Below are positions 43,937-54,413 of a stretch of DNA of 64,000 bases, in pieces. The position numbers and the translations under genes are program-made. The first letter of the stretch is position 1. Every line of letters starts with the position of its first letter. The DNA lies in the NCBI RefSeq assembly GCF_009208105.1, contig NZ_WFKL01000001.1, positions 3,906,001-3,970,000 of the forward strand, read 5' to 3'. Source of the stretch: Rouxiella sp. S1S-2. Lineage in GTDB: Bacteria > Pseudomonadota > Gammaproteobacteria > Enterobacterales > Enterobacteriaceae. Below the pieces are notes generated by a model that saw only the letters and a list, made by a program, of their open reading frames with translations, made no database searches and was not told the DNA's origin.

Positions 43937-45606
43937 AAATTCTGCTGCCTTATTTGGCACTTTATCGTCGTCAATGGGTGCGCATGGGGCTGGGCATTTT
44001 GCTGGCCATTGTCACGCTGTTAGCGAGTATTGGCTTGCTGACTCTCTCTGGCTGGTTTCTTGCCGCCTCATCGCTGGCAGGCCTGGCGGGTCTGTACACG
44101 TTTAACTACATGCTGCCCGCTGCGGGCGTTCGCGGCGCCGCTATTTTCCGCACGGCTGGCCGCTACGCCGAGCGGGTTGTCAGTCATGATGCCACTTTCA
44201 GGGTACTGGCCCATCTTCGCGTGTTTACCTTCAGTAAACTGCTGCCGCTATCTCCAGGCGGCCTTGCCCGTTTTCAAAAAGCCGAATTGCTCAACCGATT
44301 GGTTGCCGATGTTGACACGCTTGACCACCTTTATCTGCGCGTTATCTCACCATTAATCGCCGCGCTGGCAGTGATTATTGTGGTCACTCTCGGGCTCAGT
44401 TTTCTGGACGTAGGGCTTGCCCTCATCCTTGGCGGGATAATGCTGGCGTTACTGCTGCTGCTGCCTATTATTTTTTACCGCGCTGGGCAGCCTATTGGCC
44501 GTGGACTCACGCAGTTGCGAGGAGAATACCGCACCCAGCTTGGGGGTTGGTTGCAAAGTCAGTCGGAACTGGTGATTTTTGGGGCTGAACAACAGCGCCG
44601 TCAACGGCTTGATGATATCGAAAAGCGCTGGCTTGGTCGTCAGCAACAGCAGGCAAAGCTCTCAGGACTTTCGCAGGCGCTGATGATTGCCGCCTCAGGG
44701 TTAACACTCTGCCTGATGCTATGGCTTGCGTCGGGAGGTGTCGGCTCTCTTCCCGCACCGGGCGCACTGCTGGCACTTTTTGTCTTTACTCCGCTGGCAG
44801 CGTTCGAAGCGCTGGGGCCGGTCGCAGGCGCATTCCAGCATTTTGGACAGGTCATGGCTTCTGCAAACCGCGTCACACAAATTATCAGCCAACGGCCCTC
44901 CGTCACCTTCCCGGCAAGCGGCGGCGTTAAGCATTCTCTCGCTAACGTTTCTGTTCAGGCAGTGAGTTTCGCCTATCCACAGCAGCCGCTCCCCGTGCTG
45001 AAAGCGGTCAATCTCGAGATAAACGCAGGGGAACACATTGCGTTACTGGGCAAAACCGGCTGCGGAAAATCGACGCTAGCGCAATTACTCACACGTGCCT
45101 GGGACCCTCAGCAGGGCTGTATCCTCCTTAATGGCGTTTCGTTAGCAGAATATCAAGAATCAACGCTGCGCAGCATGGTGACCGTTCTGAGTCAGCGCGT
45201 GCACGTCTTTAACAGCACGCTGCGTGATAATCTGCTGCTTGCTGCCCCTGAAAGCAGTGATGAGCAACTTGCCACGGCGCTGCGCCAGGTTGAGCTCGAT
45301 AGCCTTCTGGAAAATCAGGGCCTGAATGCCTGGCTGGGAGAAGGTGGTCGCCAGCTCTCCGGCGGAGAACAGCGCAGATTAGGCCTGGCGCGCGCCCTGC
45401 TTCACGATGCACCGCTGTGGATCCTTGATGAGCCTACGGAAGGCCTGGACGCCGAAACGGAACGCCACATCCTTACGCTGCTCGATACGCATTGTAAAAA
45501 TAAAACGCTGCTCATGATTACCCACCGCCTGACCGGCCTCGAAAAGATGGACCGCGTTTGCGTGATGAATGCGGGTCAGATAACGTCATCTACGGCTTTT
45601 GTGTAA
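43933..45606 (+). CDS. cydC: Thiol reductant ABC exporter subunit CydC
   Basis: Partner of CydD. 557 residues, slightly shorter than E. coli (573). Six transmembrane helices with the conserved N-terminal [14 protein letters not shown] and [25 protein letters not shown]. The nucleotide domain has [17 protein letters not shown] and [12 protein letters not shown], and [10 protein letters not shown]. Translationally coupled to cydD. The aat start is 11 bases after its stop, so cydD-cydC-aat is probably one message. Confidence 0.98.
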   Translation: MKILLPYLALYRRQWVRMGLGILLAIVTLLASIGLLTLSGWFLAASSLAGLAGLYTFNYMLPAAGVRGAAIFRTAGRYAERVVSHDATFRVLAHLRVFTFSKLLPLSPGGLARFQKAELLNRLVADVDTLDHLYLRVISPLIAALAVIIVVTLGLSFLDVGLALILGGIMLALLLLLPIIFYRAGQPIGRGLTQLRGEYRTQLGGWLQSQSELVIFGAEQQRRQRLDDIEKRWLGRQQQQAKLSGLSQALMIAASGLTLCLMLWLASGGVGSLPAPGALLALFVFTPLAAFEALGPVAGAFQHFGQVMASANRVTQIISQRPSVTFPASGGVKHSLANVSVQAVSFAYPQQPLPVLKAVNLEINAGEHIALLGKTGCGKSTLAQLLTRAWDPQQGCILLNGVSLAEYQESTLRSMVTVLSQRVHVFNSTLRDNLLLAAPESSDEQLATALRQVELDSLLENQGLNAWLGEGGRQLSGGEQRRLGLARALLHDAPLWILDEPTEGLDAETERHILTLLDTHCKNKTLLMITHRLTGLEKMDRVCVMNAGQITSSTAFV

Positions 45607-45616
45607 CGAGGATACT

Positions 45617-46345
45617 ATGCGTCTGATGCAGCTTTTAGCTAACTCGGTGAACTTTCCACGACCGGAAACGGCGTTACTTCAGCCGAACGGTCTGCTGGCG
45701 GTAGGCGGCGATTTAAGCCCGGCTCGCCTGCTCTCGGCCTATTACAGCGGTATTTTCCCGTGGTTTGACCCGGGTGAGGCCATCCTATGGTGGTCTCCCG
45801 ACCCGCGTGCAGTGCTGGTTCCGGCCGAAAAACACCTCAGCCGCAGCCTGCGCCGCTTTATGCGCCAGTCAGACTACCGTTATACGCTTAATCGCGCCTT
45901 TGAGCAGGTTATCTCCGCCTGCGCCGAAGCGCGCAGTGAAGGCACCTGGATAGGGCCGCAGGTAAAACAGGGATATTTGCAACTGCATCAGCAGGGCCAT
46001 GCGCACTCTATCGAAGTCTGGTCAGGTGACCGGCTGGTGGGGGGTATGTACGGCGTAGCGGTTGGTGGCCTGTTTTGCGGGGAGTCAATGTTCAGCCGCA
46101 GTTTAAATGCTTCTAAATGCGCGACAATGACTTTTTGCCAATATTTTACCGCTAATGGGGGAGAACTGATTGACTGTCAGGTCCTCAACCCTCACACTGC
46201 GTCGCTGGGTGCGAAAGAGATCCCCCGACGCCAATTTTTGCAGCAGTTATCCCGGCTTTCGCAACGCACGTTGCCGCCAGAATGCTGGTTGCCACAAGAC
46301 TTACCCCCACATGACGTTGATTTACCATCCCTCCTGAAGGAATAG
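45617..46345 (+). CDS. aat: Leucyl/phenylalanyl-tRNA--protein transferase
   Basis: Adds Leu or Phe to N-terminal Arg or Lys, making N-degrons. 242 residues from ATG 45617 ([10 protein letters not shown]) after GAGG. The longer frame starts inside cydC. Conserved [37 protein letters not shown] and [19 protein letters not shown] are present. The functional link to ClpS and ClpA encoded 2.7-3.2 kb away is direct, since those read and degrade the tagged proteins. Confidence 0.97.
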   Translation: MRLMQLLANSVNFPRPETALLQPNGLLAVGGDLSPARLLSAYYSGIFPWFDPGEAILWWSPDPRAVLVPAEKHLSRSLRRFMRQSDYRYTLNRAFEQVISACAEARSEGTWIGPQVKQGYLQLHQQGHAHSIEVWSGDRLVGGMYGVAVGGLFCGESMFSRSLNASKCATMTFCQYFTANGGELIDCQVLNPHTASLGAKEIPRRQFLQQLSRLSQRTLPPECWLPQDLPPHDVDLPSLLKE

Positions 46346-46430
46346 GGAATGGGTGCGGTATACGCCAACACTTCTTTACATAATGTGGGTTTTTCGGCAT
46401 TATCTTGCCGGTTAAAAACTATGGTAGTAA

Positions 46431-46664
<234 letters not shown>

Positions 46665-46691
46665 TAGGCTCACTCATCGCTGATTTATCCC

Positions 46692-46817
46692 GCGATACCT
46701 GAGGTTACCCATTTCGCTCTTCCCGCATTTGGCAACGAATGCAGGCTAGGGCGTTTTGTGGTATCCGCCATCCAGTATCTGAACAGCAGGCGTTGTCGAT
46801 TGTTCAGATAATGGATG
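46692..46817 (+). ncRNA. Folded region after infA (possible structured 3' UTR or small RNA)
   Basis: Three nested elements precede a terminator: an outer helix GCGATACC (46692-46699) with GGTAT-C-CGC (46760-46768, one bulge), an inner hairpin GCATT/AATGC (46725-46742), and a long stem CATCCAGTATCTGAACA (46769-46785) with TGTTCAGATAATGGATG (46801-46817) having one mismatch in 17 pairs and a 15-base loop. No reading frame is supported. It could be an infA 3' UTR, a released small RNA or a decayed palindromic element. Confidence 0.35.
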
Positions 46818-46818
46818 T

Positions 46819-46849
46819 AAAAAAGGCGATGTTTCCATCGCCTTTTTTT
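46819..46849. terminator. Bidirectional terminator between infA and clpA
   Basis: Six A, GGCGATG (46825-46831), TTTC, CATCGCC (46836-46842), seven T. A symmetric 7 bp G+C stem that serves both convergent genes. Confidence 0.95.
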
Positions 46850-46872
46850 ATTTTAATTCAGGATGCAGATGC

Positions 46873-49152
46873 TTAGTGCACTGCGCCCTCTTCTTTCAGT
46901 TTCTGCGCACTCATAAAGTGATAGGTCAGTTTGTCAGCGGCTTTATCAAGCGCGACCGATACTGAGCCCCCATCAACCAATGAGCCAAACAGCAGCTCGT
47001 TAGCCAGCGGTTTCTTCAGATTTTCCTGAACGGTACGCGTCATTGGGCGAGCCCCCATTGCGCGGTCATAGCCTTTCACCGACAGCCAGTCGCGCGCTTC
47101 TTCACTCACTTCAAGCGAAACGCCTTTAGCGTCCAGCTGCGCCTGCAGTTCGACGATAAACTTATCGACAACCTGCTGGATCACTTCACGCGACAGGTGA
47201 TTAAACCAAATCACATTGTCGAGACGGTTACGGAACTCAGGCGTAAACACTTTCTTGATTTCTTCCATGGCGTCAGGGCTGTTGTCCTGATGGATGATAC
47301 CGATTGATTTACGCTCCGTTTCCCGCACGCCGGCGTTGGTGGTCATCACCAATATCACGTTACGGAAGTCGGCTTTGCGGCCGTTGTTATCGGTCAGCGT
47401 GCCGTTGTCCATCACCTGCAGCAGCAGGTTGAAGACGTCCGGGTGCGCTTTCTCGATTTCATCGAGCAGCACCACGGAGTGAGGATGCTTGATAACCGCA
47501 TCGGTCAGCAACCCGCCCTGATCGAATCCAACATAGCCTGGAGGTGCACCGATCAGACGGCTTACGGTGTGACGCTCCATGTATTCCGACATATCGAAAC
47601 GCAGCAGTTCGATATCCAGCGCTTTGGCCAGCTGAACGGTAACCTCGGTTTTACCCACACCGGTCGGTCCTGCAAACAGGAACGAGCCAACAGGCTTACG
47701 ATCCTGACTCAAACCGGCGCGGCTCATTTTGATCGCTTCGGTCAATACCTCAACGGCCGGATCTTGTCCGAACACCAGCATTTTCAGACGATCGCCGAGA
47801 TTTTTCAGCACATCACGATCGGTGGCTGACACGGTTTTCTCTGGAATTCGGGCAATACGGGCAACCACACTTTCGATATCACTGACGTTAACGGTTTTCT
47901 TGCGTTTGCTGACTGGCATCAGTCGAGCGCGCGCGCCGGCTTCATCAATTACGTCAATCGCCTTGTCAGGCAGGTGACGATCGTTGATATATTTCACCGA
48001 AAGTTCAACCGCTGCACGTACCGCTTTGGCGGTATAGCGCACGTCGTGATGCGCTTCGTATTTGGTCTTCAGACCATTAATGATCTGCACCGTCTCTTCA
48101 GGCGTTGGCTCGGTAATATCGATTTTCTGGAAACGACGCGCAAGCGCACGGTCCTTCTCAAAGATACTGCTGAACTCCTGATAAGTGGTTGAACCAATTA
48201 CACGGATCTTGCCACTGGACAGCAGCGGTTTGATGAGGTTTGCGGCATCAACCTGACCACCGGACGCGGCACCTGCACCGATGATTGTATGAATCTCATC
48301 GATAAACAGAATGCTGTTCTTGTCCTGCTCCAGCTGTTTCAGCAACGATTTAAAACGTTTTTCGAAATCGCCACGATATTTGGTTCCAGCGAGCAATGAA
48401 CCAATGTCTAAGGAATAGAGCGTACAGTCGGCCATTATCTCCGGCACATCGCCCTGTTCAATACGCCAAGCGAGGCCTTCGGCGATAGCCGTTTTACCTA
48501 CACCGGACTCACCCACCAATAGTGGGTTATTTTTACGGCGGCGGCACAGCACTTGAATAGCACGTTCCAACTCTTTATCACGGCCAATCAGCGGGTCAAT
48601 TCCACCAACGCGCGCTAACTGGTTAAGATTTGTGGTGAAGTTCTCCATACGATCTTCCCCTGCCGACTGCTCTTCGTTAACCGGGTTCTCCGCATTATTT
48701 GGAGCCTGGCTCGCTTCATCTTTACGCGTACCGTGGGAAATAAAATTCACCACGTCAAGGCGGCTGACATCGTGCTTGCGCAGCAGATAGGCAGCCTGAG
48801 ATTCCTGTTCACTAAAGATAGCTACCAGCACGTTCGCGCCGGAAACTTCACTTCGGCCTGAAGACTGCACGTGGAAAACAGCGCGCTGCAGCACACGTTG
48901 GAAACTCAACGTAGGCTGGGTATCACGCTCTTCTTCACTGGCGGGTAAAGTGGGTGTGGTCTGTTCGATGAAGGCTTCCAATTCCTGACGTAAGGCCACC
49001 AAATCAACCGTACAGGCTTCAAGCGCTTCACGAGCTGCAGGGTTGCTAAGCAACGCCAGCAGCAGGTGCTCGACGGTCATAAACTCATGCCGGTGCTCGC
49101 GGGCTCTTGCGAAAGCCATATTGAGACTGAGTTCAAGTTCTTGATTGAGCAT
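46873..49152 (-). CDS. clpA: ATP-dependent Clp protease ATP-binding subunit ClpA
   Basis: Hexameric AAA+ unfoldase feeding ClpP. 759 residues from ATG 49152 (MLNQELEL) after GGGAGG. The GTG six bases earlier is rejected by spacing. The N-domain (1-145) docks ClpS. D1 has GESGVGKT and D2 GPTGVGKT. The ClpP-contact IGL-type loop reads IGIIHQ. Translated 27 bases after clpS in one unit. Confidence 0.99.
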   Translation of the reverse strand: MLNQELELSLNMAFARAREHRHEFMTVEHLLLALLSNPAAREALEACTVDLVALRQELEAFIEQTTPTLPASEEERDTQPTLSFQRVLQRAVFHVQSSGRSEVSGANVLVAIFSEQESQAAYLLRKHDVSRLDVVNFISHGTRKDEASQAPNNAENPVNEEQSAGEDRMENFTTNLNQLARVGGIDPLIGRDKELERAIQVLCRRRKNNPLLVGESGVGKTAIAEGLAWRIEQGDVPEIMADCTLYSLDIGSLLAGTKYRGDFEKRFKSLLKQLEQDKNSILFIDEIHTIIGAGAASGGQVDAANLIKPLLSSGKIRVIGSTTYQEFSSIFEKDRALARRFQKIDITEPTPEETVQIINGLKTKYEAHHDVRYTAKAVRAAVELSVKYINDRHLPDKAIDVIDEAGARARLMPVSKRKKTVNVSDIESVVARIARIPEKTVSATDRDVLKNLGDRLKMLVFGQDPAVEVLTEAIKMSRAGLSQDRKPVGSFLFAGPTGVGKTEVTVQLAKALDIELLRFDMSEYMERHTVSRLIGAPPGYVGFDQGGLLTDAVIKHPHSVVLLDEIEKAHPDVFNLLLQVMDNGTLTDNNGRKADFRNVILVMTTNAGVRETERKSIGIIHQDNSPDAMEEIKKVFTPEFRNRLDNVIWFNHLSREVIQQVVDKFIVELQAQLDAKGVSLEVSEEARDWLSVKGYDRAMGARPMTRTVQENLKKPLANELLFGSLVDGGSVSVALDKAADKLTYHFMSAQKLKEEGAVH

Positions 49153-49179
49153 AGGCACCTCCCAAATAGATTGCCTTAA

Positions 49180-49500
49180 TCAGGCTTTTTCCAGCGTACA
49201 CAGCAACGGATGCTCGTTCTCCTTGGCGTAGGTATTCACATGTGCGACTTTGGTTTCGGCCACTTCTGCGGTGTAAGTACCGCATACGGCCTTGCCTTTG
49301 TAGTGCACTGTAAGCATCAGTTGCGTTGCACGTTCAATATCATAAGAAAAGAACTTTTGCAGTACGTCAATCACAAATTCCATTGGAGTGTAATCGTCGT
49401 TGTTTAATATAACTTTATACATAGATGGCGGTTTTAGCTCATCCTTTTGTTTATCCGCCGCCAAATGTTCAAAATTTTGCCAACCTTGATTGTCACCCAT
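49180..49500 (-). CDS. clpS: ClpAP adaptor ClpS
   Basis: Adaptor that delivers N-degron proteins to ClpA. 106 residues from ATG 49500 ([13 protein letters not shown]), matching the family length. A GTG frame from 49557 adds 19 residues with no ribosome site. The binding-pocket block [11 protein letters not shown] and the HYKGKAVCG and [13 protein letters not shown] regions are intact, including the Asp pair that contacts the N-terminal amine. Upstream of clpA and divergent from cspD. Confidence 0.97.
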   Translation of the reverse strand: MGDNQGWQNFEHLAADKQKDELKPPSMYKVILNNDDYTPMEFVIDVLQKFFSYDIERATQLMLTVHYKGKAVCGTYTAEVAETKVAHVNTYAKENEHPLLCTLEKA

Positions 49501-49912
49501 CGCCTTACCGTTACCTTTTGCATCTTGATGTCTATTGAACACAGCCAGATTCGACACATTACGAAAGATGGCTCTGTTTGCATCTCGTTCTGGTCTCTAG
49601 ATTACTCCAGCTATTTTACCATTTTTTAGACATCCTTGCCGCAGGACATAAAACGTGATCAATTTCTGCCAGATCGAAGCAAAATCCGCCTAAAAAATGT
49701 CAATATCGTTACCTGCTTCAAATTTTGGTTATCTGCCTGCTCCAGACAAATAGCCATTCCTTGACGTCCAAGACTAATACACTAGAGTGTAAATTTATAA
49801 GCCGGATGAGCTATTGCTTATTCCTTTTTTTAGCGTCCTTTTCATCGAAACATACGCTTTAAACAGGCTTTATCTCTTTAACTATACATAGTCATGAGAG
49901 GGATTTGAGAGC
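49501..49912. other. clpS-cspD divergent region
   Basis: 412 bases without a gene. It holds the cspD promoter candidate (49761-49788) with an overlapping palindrome. The clpS promoter could not be assigned. Confidence 0.6.
49761..49791 (+). promoter_or_regulatory. Candidate cspD promoter with overlapping palindrome
   Basis: TTGACG (49761-49766), 16 bases, TAGAGT (49783-49788). The palindrome TACACT-AG-AGTGTA (49778-49791) covers the -10, so a repressor could sit there. The start near 49795 would give a leader of about 118 bases. Confidence 0.45.
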
Positions 49913-50134
49913 ATGGAGACGGGTACTGTTAAATGGTTCAATAATGCTAAGGGCTTTGGTTTTATCTGTCCTTTGGGCGGCGGCGAAGACATATTCGCCC
50001 ATTACTCCACCATAAAAATGGAGGGCTACCGAACGCTAAAAGCGGGGCAACAGGTCAGTTTTGACGTTCATGAAGGCCCCAAAGGAAACCATGCCAGCAT
50101 TATCATACCTGTGGAGTCTGAAGTGGTCGCCTGA
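49913..50134 (+). CDS. cspD: Cold-shock-domain protein CspD
   Basis: Stationary-phase and nutrient-stress csp family member that inhibits replication in E. coli by binding single-stranded DNA. 73 residues. RNP1 KGFGFI and RNP2 DIFAHYSTI are intact, and the start METGTVKWFNNAKGFGF is the CspD type. AGAGGGA is upstream. Next to clpS as in E. coli, although macAB, its E. coli neighbour on the other side, is missing here. Confidence 0.96.
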   Translation: METGTVKWFNNAKGFGFICPLGGGEDIFAHYSTIKMEGYRTLKAGQQVSFDVHEGPKGNHASIIIPVESEVVA

Positions 50135-50184
50135 CGACCCCACTCAACGCCGAGTGATAACAGCAGACAACCCACAATCTTTAT

Positions 50185-50218
50185 AAAATACCAGTCACGC
50201 GTTGGCTGGTATTTTATT
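50185..50218 (+). terminator. Intrinsic terminator after cspD
   Basis: AAAATACCAG pairs with CTGGTATTTT (50206-50215) around an 11-base loop, then ATTTA. It lies 50 bases past the cspD stop. Confidence 0.85.
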
Positions 50219-50427
50219 TATGGGGGAGAACGCCCCTCTCTTCAAGTGCTGATTAAGAAAAATTGAATTTTATTTTCTACGTCGTTAAAAATGAGCGTCG
50301 TCGGCAGGAAGATAAACCGTCATTAAACAACCGTAGCGGTCTCCATTTTTCCTCCTCAATTGTTGTAATCTGGTTTATTAATTAGCTGTTCAAATAGCAT
50401 CAATATCTTTTATTGGTCACTAAGAAC

Positions 50428-51390
50428 ATGTCTATCCTCAGCTACCCCGCTCACACGACTGAGCCAATGTCTGGTCTTGCACTGATGTCCTCATTAATTA
50501 CCGGAAAGCTCATCCCGGGAAAAATGTGGAATAAGCCCGCGTATCGCTTTAAGTTTTTAATCCGAAGCCTAGCCTATCCTCGCGCCACACTGCGAGTCAT
50601 GAATCAGCTTGCAAATCACCCACTCAGGGAGGAAATACTGCGGGCCCAGCCGACACTGCCCTGCAAAGTGCACAGGCCATACCTGGCGGTAAACATGACA
50701 CGTGAACAGCATGTCAGTGGACTGTGCGACCACTACCGCTTTGTTCGCGAGCGTATGCCGCTTCCAATGCAAATGGCGCACTTGAATAAAGCCCCGCTAA
50801 AAATTGCCTCGTTTCGCGGAAAAGACGAGTCAACATATTGTATTAGCATGAATGCTTATCAACGACTCGATAAAGAAGGGGAGATCACGCTTTCGTTTAT
50901 TAATGATGCAGGTACCGCGTTAGCCAACGTGACCTTCTCATTTATAAATTACGACAGTCAGCCTACTTTATTTATTGGGGCAATTCAGGGACCGGCTCAG
51001 GATGTCGATCACCAGCATATTCAGCAGGCAACCAAAGCCTGCCATGGACTTTTTCCAAAAAGAATTCTAATGGAAGCCGCACTGCTTTTGGCTGAAAAAA
51101 TGAATATGAAACAAGTCTTTGCTGTCGGTAATAAAACCCATATTTATGAAAGCCCGCGTTATAACAAACGTAAGCAGTATTTTTTTGCCGATTATGACGC
51201 TTTCTGGGAAACGCTCGGCGCGCACAGGCACGATAACGGTTATTTCCATTTTCCGGCACAGGTGGCGCATAAATCACTGGCCGATATTGCCAGTAAAAAA
51301 CGGGCGGAATATCGTCGTCGCTATGAGCTACTCGACGACATGGAAACGCAAATTCGTCATCGTTTTGCTCACACTCAGTCATACCAGTAA
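50428..51390 (+). CDS. ybjX: VirK/YbjX family protein (DUF535)
   Basis: DUF535 protein of unknown biochemical activity. Relatives include Shigella VirK and Salmonella VirK/YbjX, linked to envelope and antimicrobial-peptide resistance. 320 residues from ATG 50428 (MSILSYPAHTTEPMSG). An in-frame TTG at 50413 would add five residues. Family blocks LPCKVHRPYL, IGAIQGP and SPRYNKRKQYFFADYDAFW are clear. No signal peptide or transmembrane helix is seen. Upstream GGTTTA resembles half of a PhoP box, without the second half at correct spacing. It ends in a hairpin shared with ybjD. Confidence 0.88.
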   Translation: MSILSYPAHTTEPMSGLALMSSLITGKLIPGKMWNKPAYRFKFLIRSLAYPRATLRVMNQLANHPLREEILRAQPTLPCKVHRPYLAVNMTREQHVSGLCDHYRFVRERMPLPMQMAHLNKAPLKIASFRGKDESTYCISMNAYQRLDKEGEITLSFINDAGTALANVTFSFINYDSQPTLFIGAIQGPAQDVDHQHIQQATKACHGLFPKRILMEAALLLAEKMNMKQVFAVGNKTHIYESPRYNKRKQYFFADYDAFWETLGAHRHDNGYFHFPAQVAHKSLADIASKKRAEYRRRYELLDDMETQIRHRFAHTQSYQ

Positions 51391-51394
51391 TAAT

Positions 51395-51438
51395 AGCCAA
51401 AGTGAGGAGAAGAGACTTTCCATCACTTTGGCTTTTGT
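51395..51438 (+). terminator. Hairpin terminator after ybjX
   Basis: AGCCAAAGTGA (51395-51405) pairs with TCACTTTGGCT (51423-51433), a perfect 11 bp stem with a 17-base loop, followed by TTTGT. It sits between the convergent ybjX and ybjD stops. Confidence 0.85.
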
Positions 51439-51445
51439 AAGGCTG

Positions 51446-53236
51446 TCAATCCGCGCGACCGCGCGCAAGCCACGCCACGCGTGAAAACATCTGTTTAAGA
51501 ACAATCGGCACCGCGCCCACGCCGCGCGTAGAAGCAGACATCGCAACCTCAATGGCCAGGTCAGGCTTGGAGCTGCGGTGCACGGCCTTCTCGATGATAT
51601 GCCTGGCCGATATCGGCGCATGCTCCGGCGTGCCCGCAGCGCGGCGATAAACGTCCTCAAAACCGTTGCGATAAAGATAGTTTTCAATGTCCATCGCGGG
51701 CAAAGCGGTCAGTCTGTCACGCAATATATCTTCATGGTTTTCAACCAGACTCGATACCGTGGCGGCGTATTTTCTTCCGGCCTCATCGCCGTCCACCAGT
51801 ACGTGCCATTCAATACCCATTTGTCTGGCAAAACGCAGCAGTGGCTTCAGCCCGCTTTGAGCAAACTCAATAACCTTGATGCCTTCCGACTCAAAATTAT
51901 AGCCGCACTGGCGTGCCAACTGGTTTAGCAACCACACCTCAGTCTCGCCTTCCACCAGCAGCCAACAGCGGGCAAAGAGTGAAGAAGGCCGACTGTAGCG
52001 AATATGAAACGCAATGCGCCGACTGTCTTCCGAGCTCATCCCCTGCGGCCCGATGCTATAAGCGGCCACTTTTGCAGACTCTCGCACCAGGCGACATATC
52101 TGCTCAACCGGAACCAGCGCCAGCAAGTCGCCGGAGTTAGTGGTGGTGATACGCTGCAAAGGCAGCTGCTCAAGCAATCCCCAAGCGACCGATAGCATGA
52201 TCGGATGCAAACGTGTTTCTGGATCTTCAATCAGTAATAATGGGCGCGCATCGGGATTAAGCGCCACGGCACCCTTAGCTTGCAGCAGCGTTGAGAACAT
52301 CGCCAGCATCATCACCCGCATACTGCGGCTGTTGGGTTCGGCAATCATCTGATTGATGTTATTGAGCGATCGCCACGCCTGTCGGCTTTCTGCCCTGCCG
52401 TGGCGCTTTTGCTGCCAGGATTTTTTGTTTCTTCCGGCACTATCACCGTTCTCCTCACCCGACGGATTGACGGATGAAGGGGCGCTGTTCATACCAAAAT
52501 AGTGTTCCAGCAGTTGCTGCATTGCCGCTAACCCCTGTCGCAGTTCGGCATTGGTTAAGGCTTGGGGGTTATGAATCAGCGCGCGCGTAAGCTCATCCAG
52601 CTGCTTGGCCATCGCACCCGCCCCCTGCTGCAGCTGCGGCGAAAGGTCCTGCTTGCGAATGCGACGCACAAAACGGGCATCGCGAAGGCGCAGCACCGGA
52701 TGTAAACGAATCAGCGCCTGAGCAAGGGGGTCGATAGTTTTTAATGCCAGCGGCTCACCGTTAGCGGCAAGAAAGGTTCGCCAGGTAGCAACACTGCCGT
52801 CATCGTCCATTTCCCCCTCAAGGCGGTAATAAATCCGATTGAGGCGATCGTCACAGCGCACCCAAAGAGGGGAAAGTGGATTGAAACGTGGTGACATATG
52901 ATTACCGGGCTGGTTTTCACAGAAGGTGAATACCACGTGCAGATAGCGCTGTTTGGCCTGCTGCTCTCCGGCGGGAAAATGAAAATCTTGCTCCTGAAAA
53001 CAGTAAAGCTCAGGCTCGGGCGACAACAGCAGCGTCAGCGCATCCAGCAGGCTGGATTTACCCCAGGCATTTTCACCCAGTAGCACGGTATTGGTGTTGA
53101 TGGTTCCCAAATTACTCTGCGTGCGATCGTCATGAAAGTCATTTAGCGATACGCCGCGCCGGTCTGGTTGAGTCAAGGTCAGTGAGAGGCGGTTGATCCC
53201 CCGGAAACCGACAATATCAATATGCTCAAGATACAT
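51446..53236 (-). CDS. ybjD: OLD-family ATPase/TOPRIM nuclease-like protein YbjD
   Basis: OLD-family protein: an ABC-type ATPase head fused to a TOPRIM nuclease domain, acting on DNA by family. Cellular role unproven. 596 residues from ATG 53236 (MYLEHIDIVGFRG) after GGGAGG. Walker A GENAWGKSS, ABC Walker B LLIEDPETRLHP, TOPRIM LLVEGETE and DGDEAG are intact. E. coli YbjD is 552 residues. The excess is an insertion before Walker A (about 20-40) and a Ser/Asn/Glu-rich insertion near residue 270-300. Single gene between convergent ybjX and divergent lysO. Confidence 0.93.
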   Translation of the reverse strand: MYLEHIDIVGFRGINRLSLTLTQPDRRGVSLNDFHDDRTQSNLGTINTNTVLLGENAWGKSSLLDALTLLLSPEPELYCFQEQDFHFPAGEQQAKQRYLHVVFTFCENQPGNHMSPRFNPLSPLWVRCDDRLNRIYYRLEGEMDDDGSVATWRTFLAANGEPLALKTIDPLAQALIRLHPVLRLRDARFVRRIRKQDLSPQLQQGAGAMAKQLDELTRALIHNPQALTNAELRQGLAAMQQLLEHYFGMNSAPSSVNPSGEENGDSAGRNKKSWQQKRHGRAESRQAWRSLNNINQMIAEPNSRSMRVMMLAMFSTLLQAKGAVALNPDARPLLLIEDPETRLHPIMLSVAWGLLEQLPLQRITTTNSGDLLALVPVEQICRLVRESAKVAAYSIGPQGMSSEDSRRIAFHIRYSRPSSLFARCWLLVEGETEVWLLNQLARQCGYNFESEGIKVIEFAQSGLKPLLRFARQMGIEWHVLVDGDEAGRKYAATVSSLVENHEDILRDRLTALPAMDIENYLYRNGFEDVYRRAAGTPEHAPISARHIIEKAVHRSSKPDLAIEVAMSASTRGVGAVPIVLKQMFSRVAWLARGRAD

Positions 53237-53434
53237 TGGCACCTCCCGTGCAGCGTTTTTTGGCCTGTTTCCTCTCTTGAGCATGGCTATAAATAGCCGC
53301 ATTGGTCAAGCGATAGAAATAAACGGCGCGGCCCGACGCATGAGAAACTTTACTCTATGTGCGCATTTGGTTAGCTTGTGCCATGCCCTACACTCTCATC
53401 AATGCCCAAGGCATTTGAAAGGATTTTGTTTTAT

Positions 53435-54334
53435 ATGTATTCAGGTTTACTCATTATTTTATTGCCACTGATCGTGGGCTATTTTATTCCGGTCAAACGC
53501 CCCACTTTATTACACCTGGTGAACAATCTGCTGAGCTGGATGGTGTACGTCATTCTTTTCATTATGGGCGTCAGCCTGGCATTTTTGGATAATCTCAGCG
53601 CTAATTTATTGATGATTTTCAAATACACTGCGGTTTTTTTCGTCTGCATTCTAGCGGTGAATCTGTTGGCACTCTGGTTGCTGGAACGCCGCAAGCCGTG
53701 GAAGACTAAACACCATCAGGAAGTGCTACCCTCAAGACTGCACATGGCACTCGACTCATTGCGCCTCTGTTTTGTGGTGGTCGCCGGTTTTCTTCTTGGC
53801 TTGACCCAGTGGCACTGGCTGACCTATGCCAGTCAGGCCAGTGAGGCGGCGCTGATTTTTCTGCTGCTTCTAGTGGGTGCGCAGTTAGGTAACAGCAGCC
53901 TGACGCTGCGGCAAATAGTTCTCAACCGACGCGGCATGCTGGTGGCGTCAGTGGGTGCCATAGCCTCACTCGGCGGCGGAATGACGGCAGCCTTATGCTT
54001 AGGGTTGCCGTTGAAAACCGGCCTGGCTATGGCGTCAGGTTACGGGTGGTATTCGCTTTCAGGTATCGTGTTGACTGACTCATTTGGTCCGGTTATCGGC
54101 AGTGCGGCGTTTTTCAACGACCTTGCACGCGAGCTTTGCGCGATCATGCTTATCCCAACCCTGGTGCGCAGCAACCGGTCGGCGGCGCTGGGGCTTTGTG
54201 GCGCAACGTCAATGGACTTTACATTACCGGTATTACAACGTAGCGGCGGGCTGGATATGGTGCCCGCGGCGGTGGTTCACGGCTTTTTACTGAGCCTGCT
54301 CGCGCCGGTACTGATGGCTGTTTTCTCCTCCTGA
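53435..54334 (+). CDS. lysO: L-lysine exporter LysO (YbjE)
   Basis: Inner-membrane lysine and thialysine exporter. 299 residues from ATG 53435 (MYSGLLIIL), the E. coli length, with about eight transmembrane helices. The ribosome site is AAGGA but spaced 11 bases. An in-frame TTG at 53426 is too close. The blocks [29 protein letters not shown] and [18 protein letters not shown] are near-identical to E. coli. Between ybjD and poxB as in E. coli. Confidence 0.95.
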   Translation: MYSGLLIILLPLIVGYFIPVKRPTLLHLVNNLLSWMVYVILFIMGVSLAFLDNLSANLLMIFKYTAVFFVCILAVNLLALWLLERRKPWKTKHHQEVLPSRLHMALDSLRLCFVVVAGFLLGLTQWHWLTYASQASEAALIFLLLLVGAQLGNSSLTLRQIVLNRRGMLVASVGAIASLGGGMTAALCLGLPLKTGLAMASGYGWYSLSGIVLTDSFGPVIGSAAFFNDLARELCAIMLIPTLVRSNRSAALGLCGATSMDFTLPVLQRSGGLDMVPAAVVHGFLLSLLAPVLMAVFSS

Positions 54335-54355
54335 GCCGCTGAACAAATCTTATCG

Positions 54356-54365
54356 TCTATGCTTA
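54356..54365 (+). promoter_or_regulatory. SigmaS-type -10 region upstream of poxB
   Basis: TCTATGCTTA matches the RpoS-preferred KCTAYRCTTAA in all ten of its first positions. The start is near 54370. PoxB is RpoS-dependent in E. coli. Confidence 0.6.
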
Positions 54366-54390
54366 TCCCCTGAAGTTTTAAATTTCTTTA

Positions 54391-54413
54391 ATCGCAGGAG
54401 ACTTTCCTGCGAT
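54391..54413 (+). other. Leader hairpin of poxB
   Basis: ATCGCAGGA and TCCTGCGAT form a perfect 9 bp stem with a GACTT loop, about 20 bases after the predicted start and 30 before ATG. Without a T tract it is not a terminator. It may protect the mRNA or fold away the ribosome site region. Confidence 0.5.

Noticed and set aside
46665..46872. tRNA-Ser gene as at this position in E. coli
   Set aside because: No cloverleaf, T-loop GGTTCGAATCC or CCA end was found on either strand.
50370..50395. PhoP-box-like GGTTTA upstream of ybjX
   Set aside because: Only one half-site matches. The second is not at the required five-base spacing.
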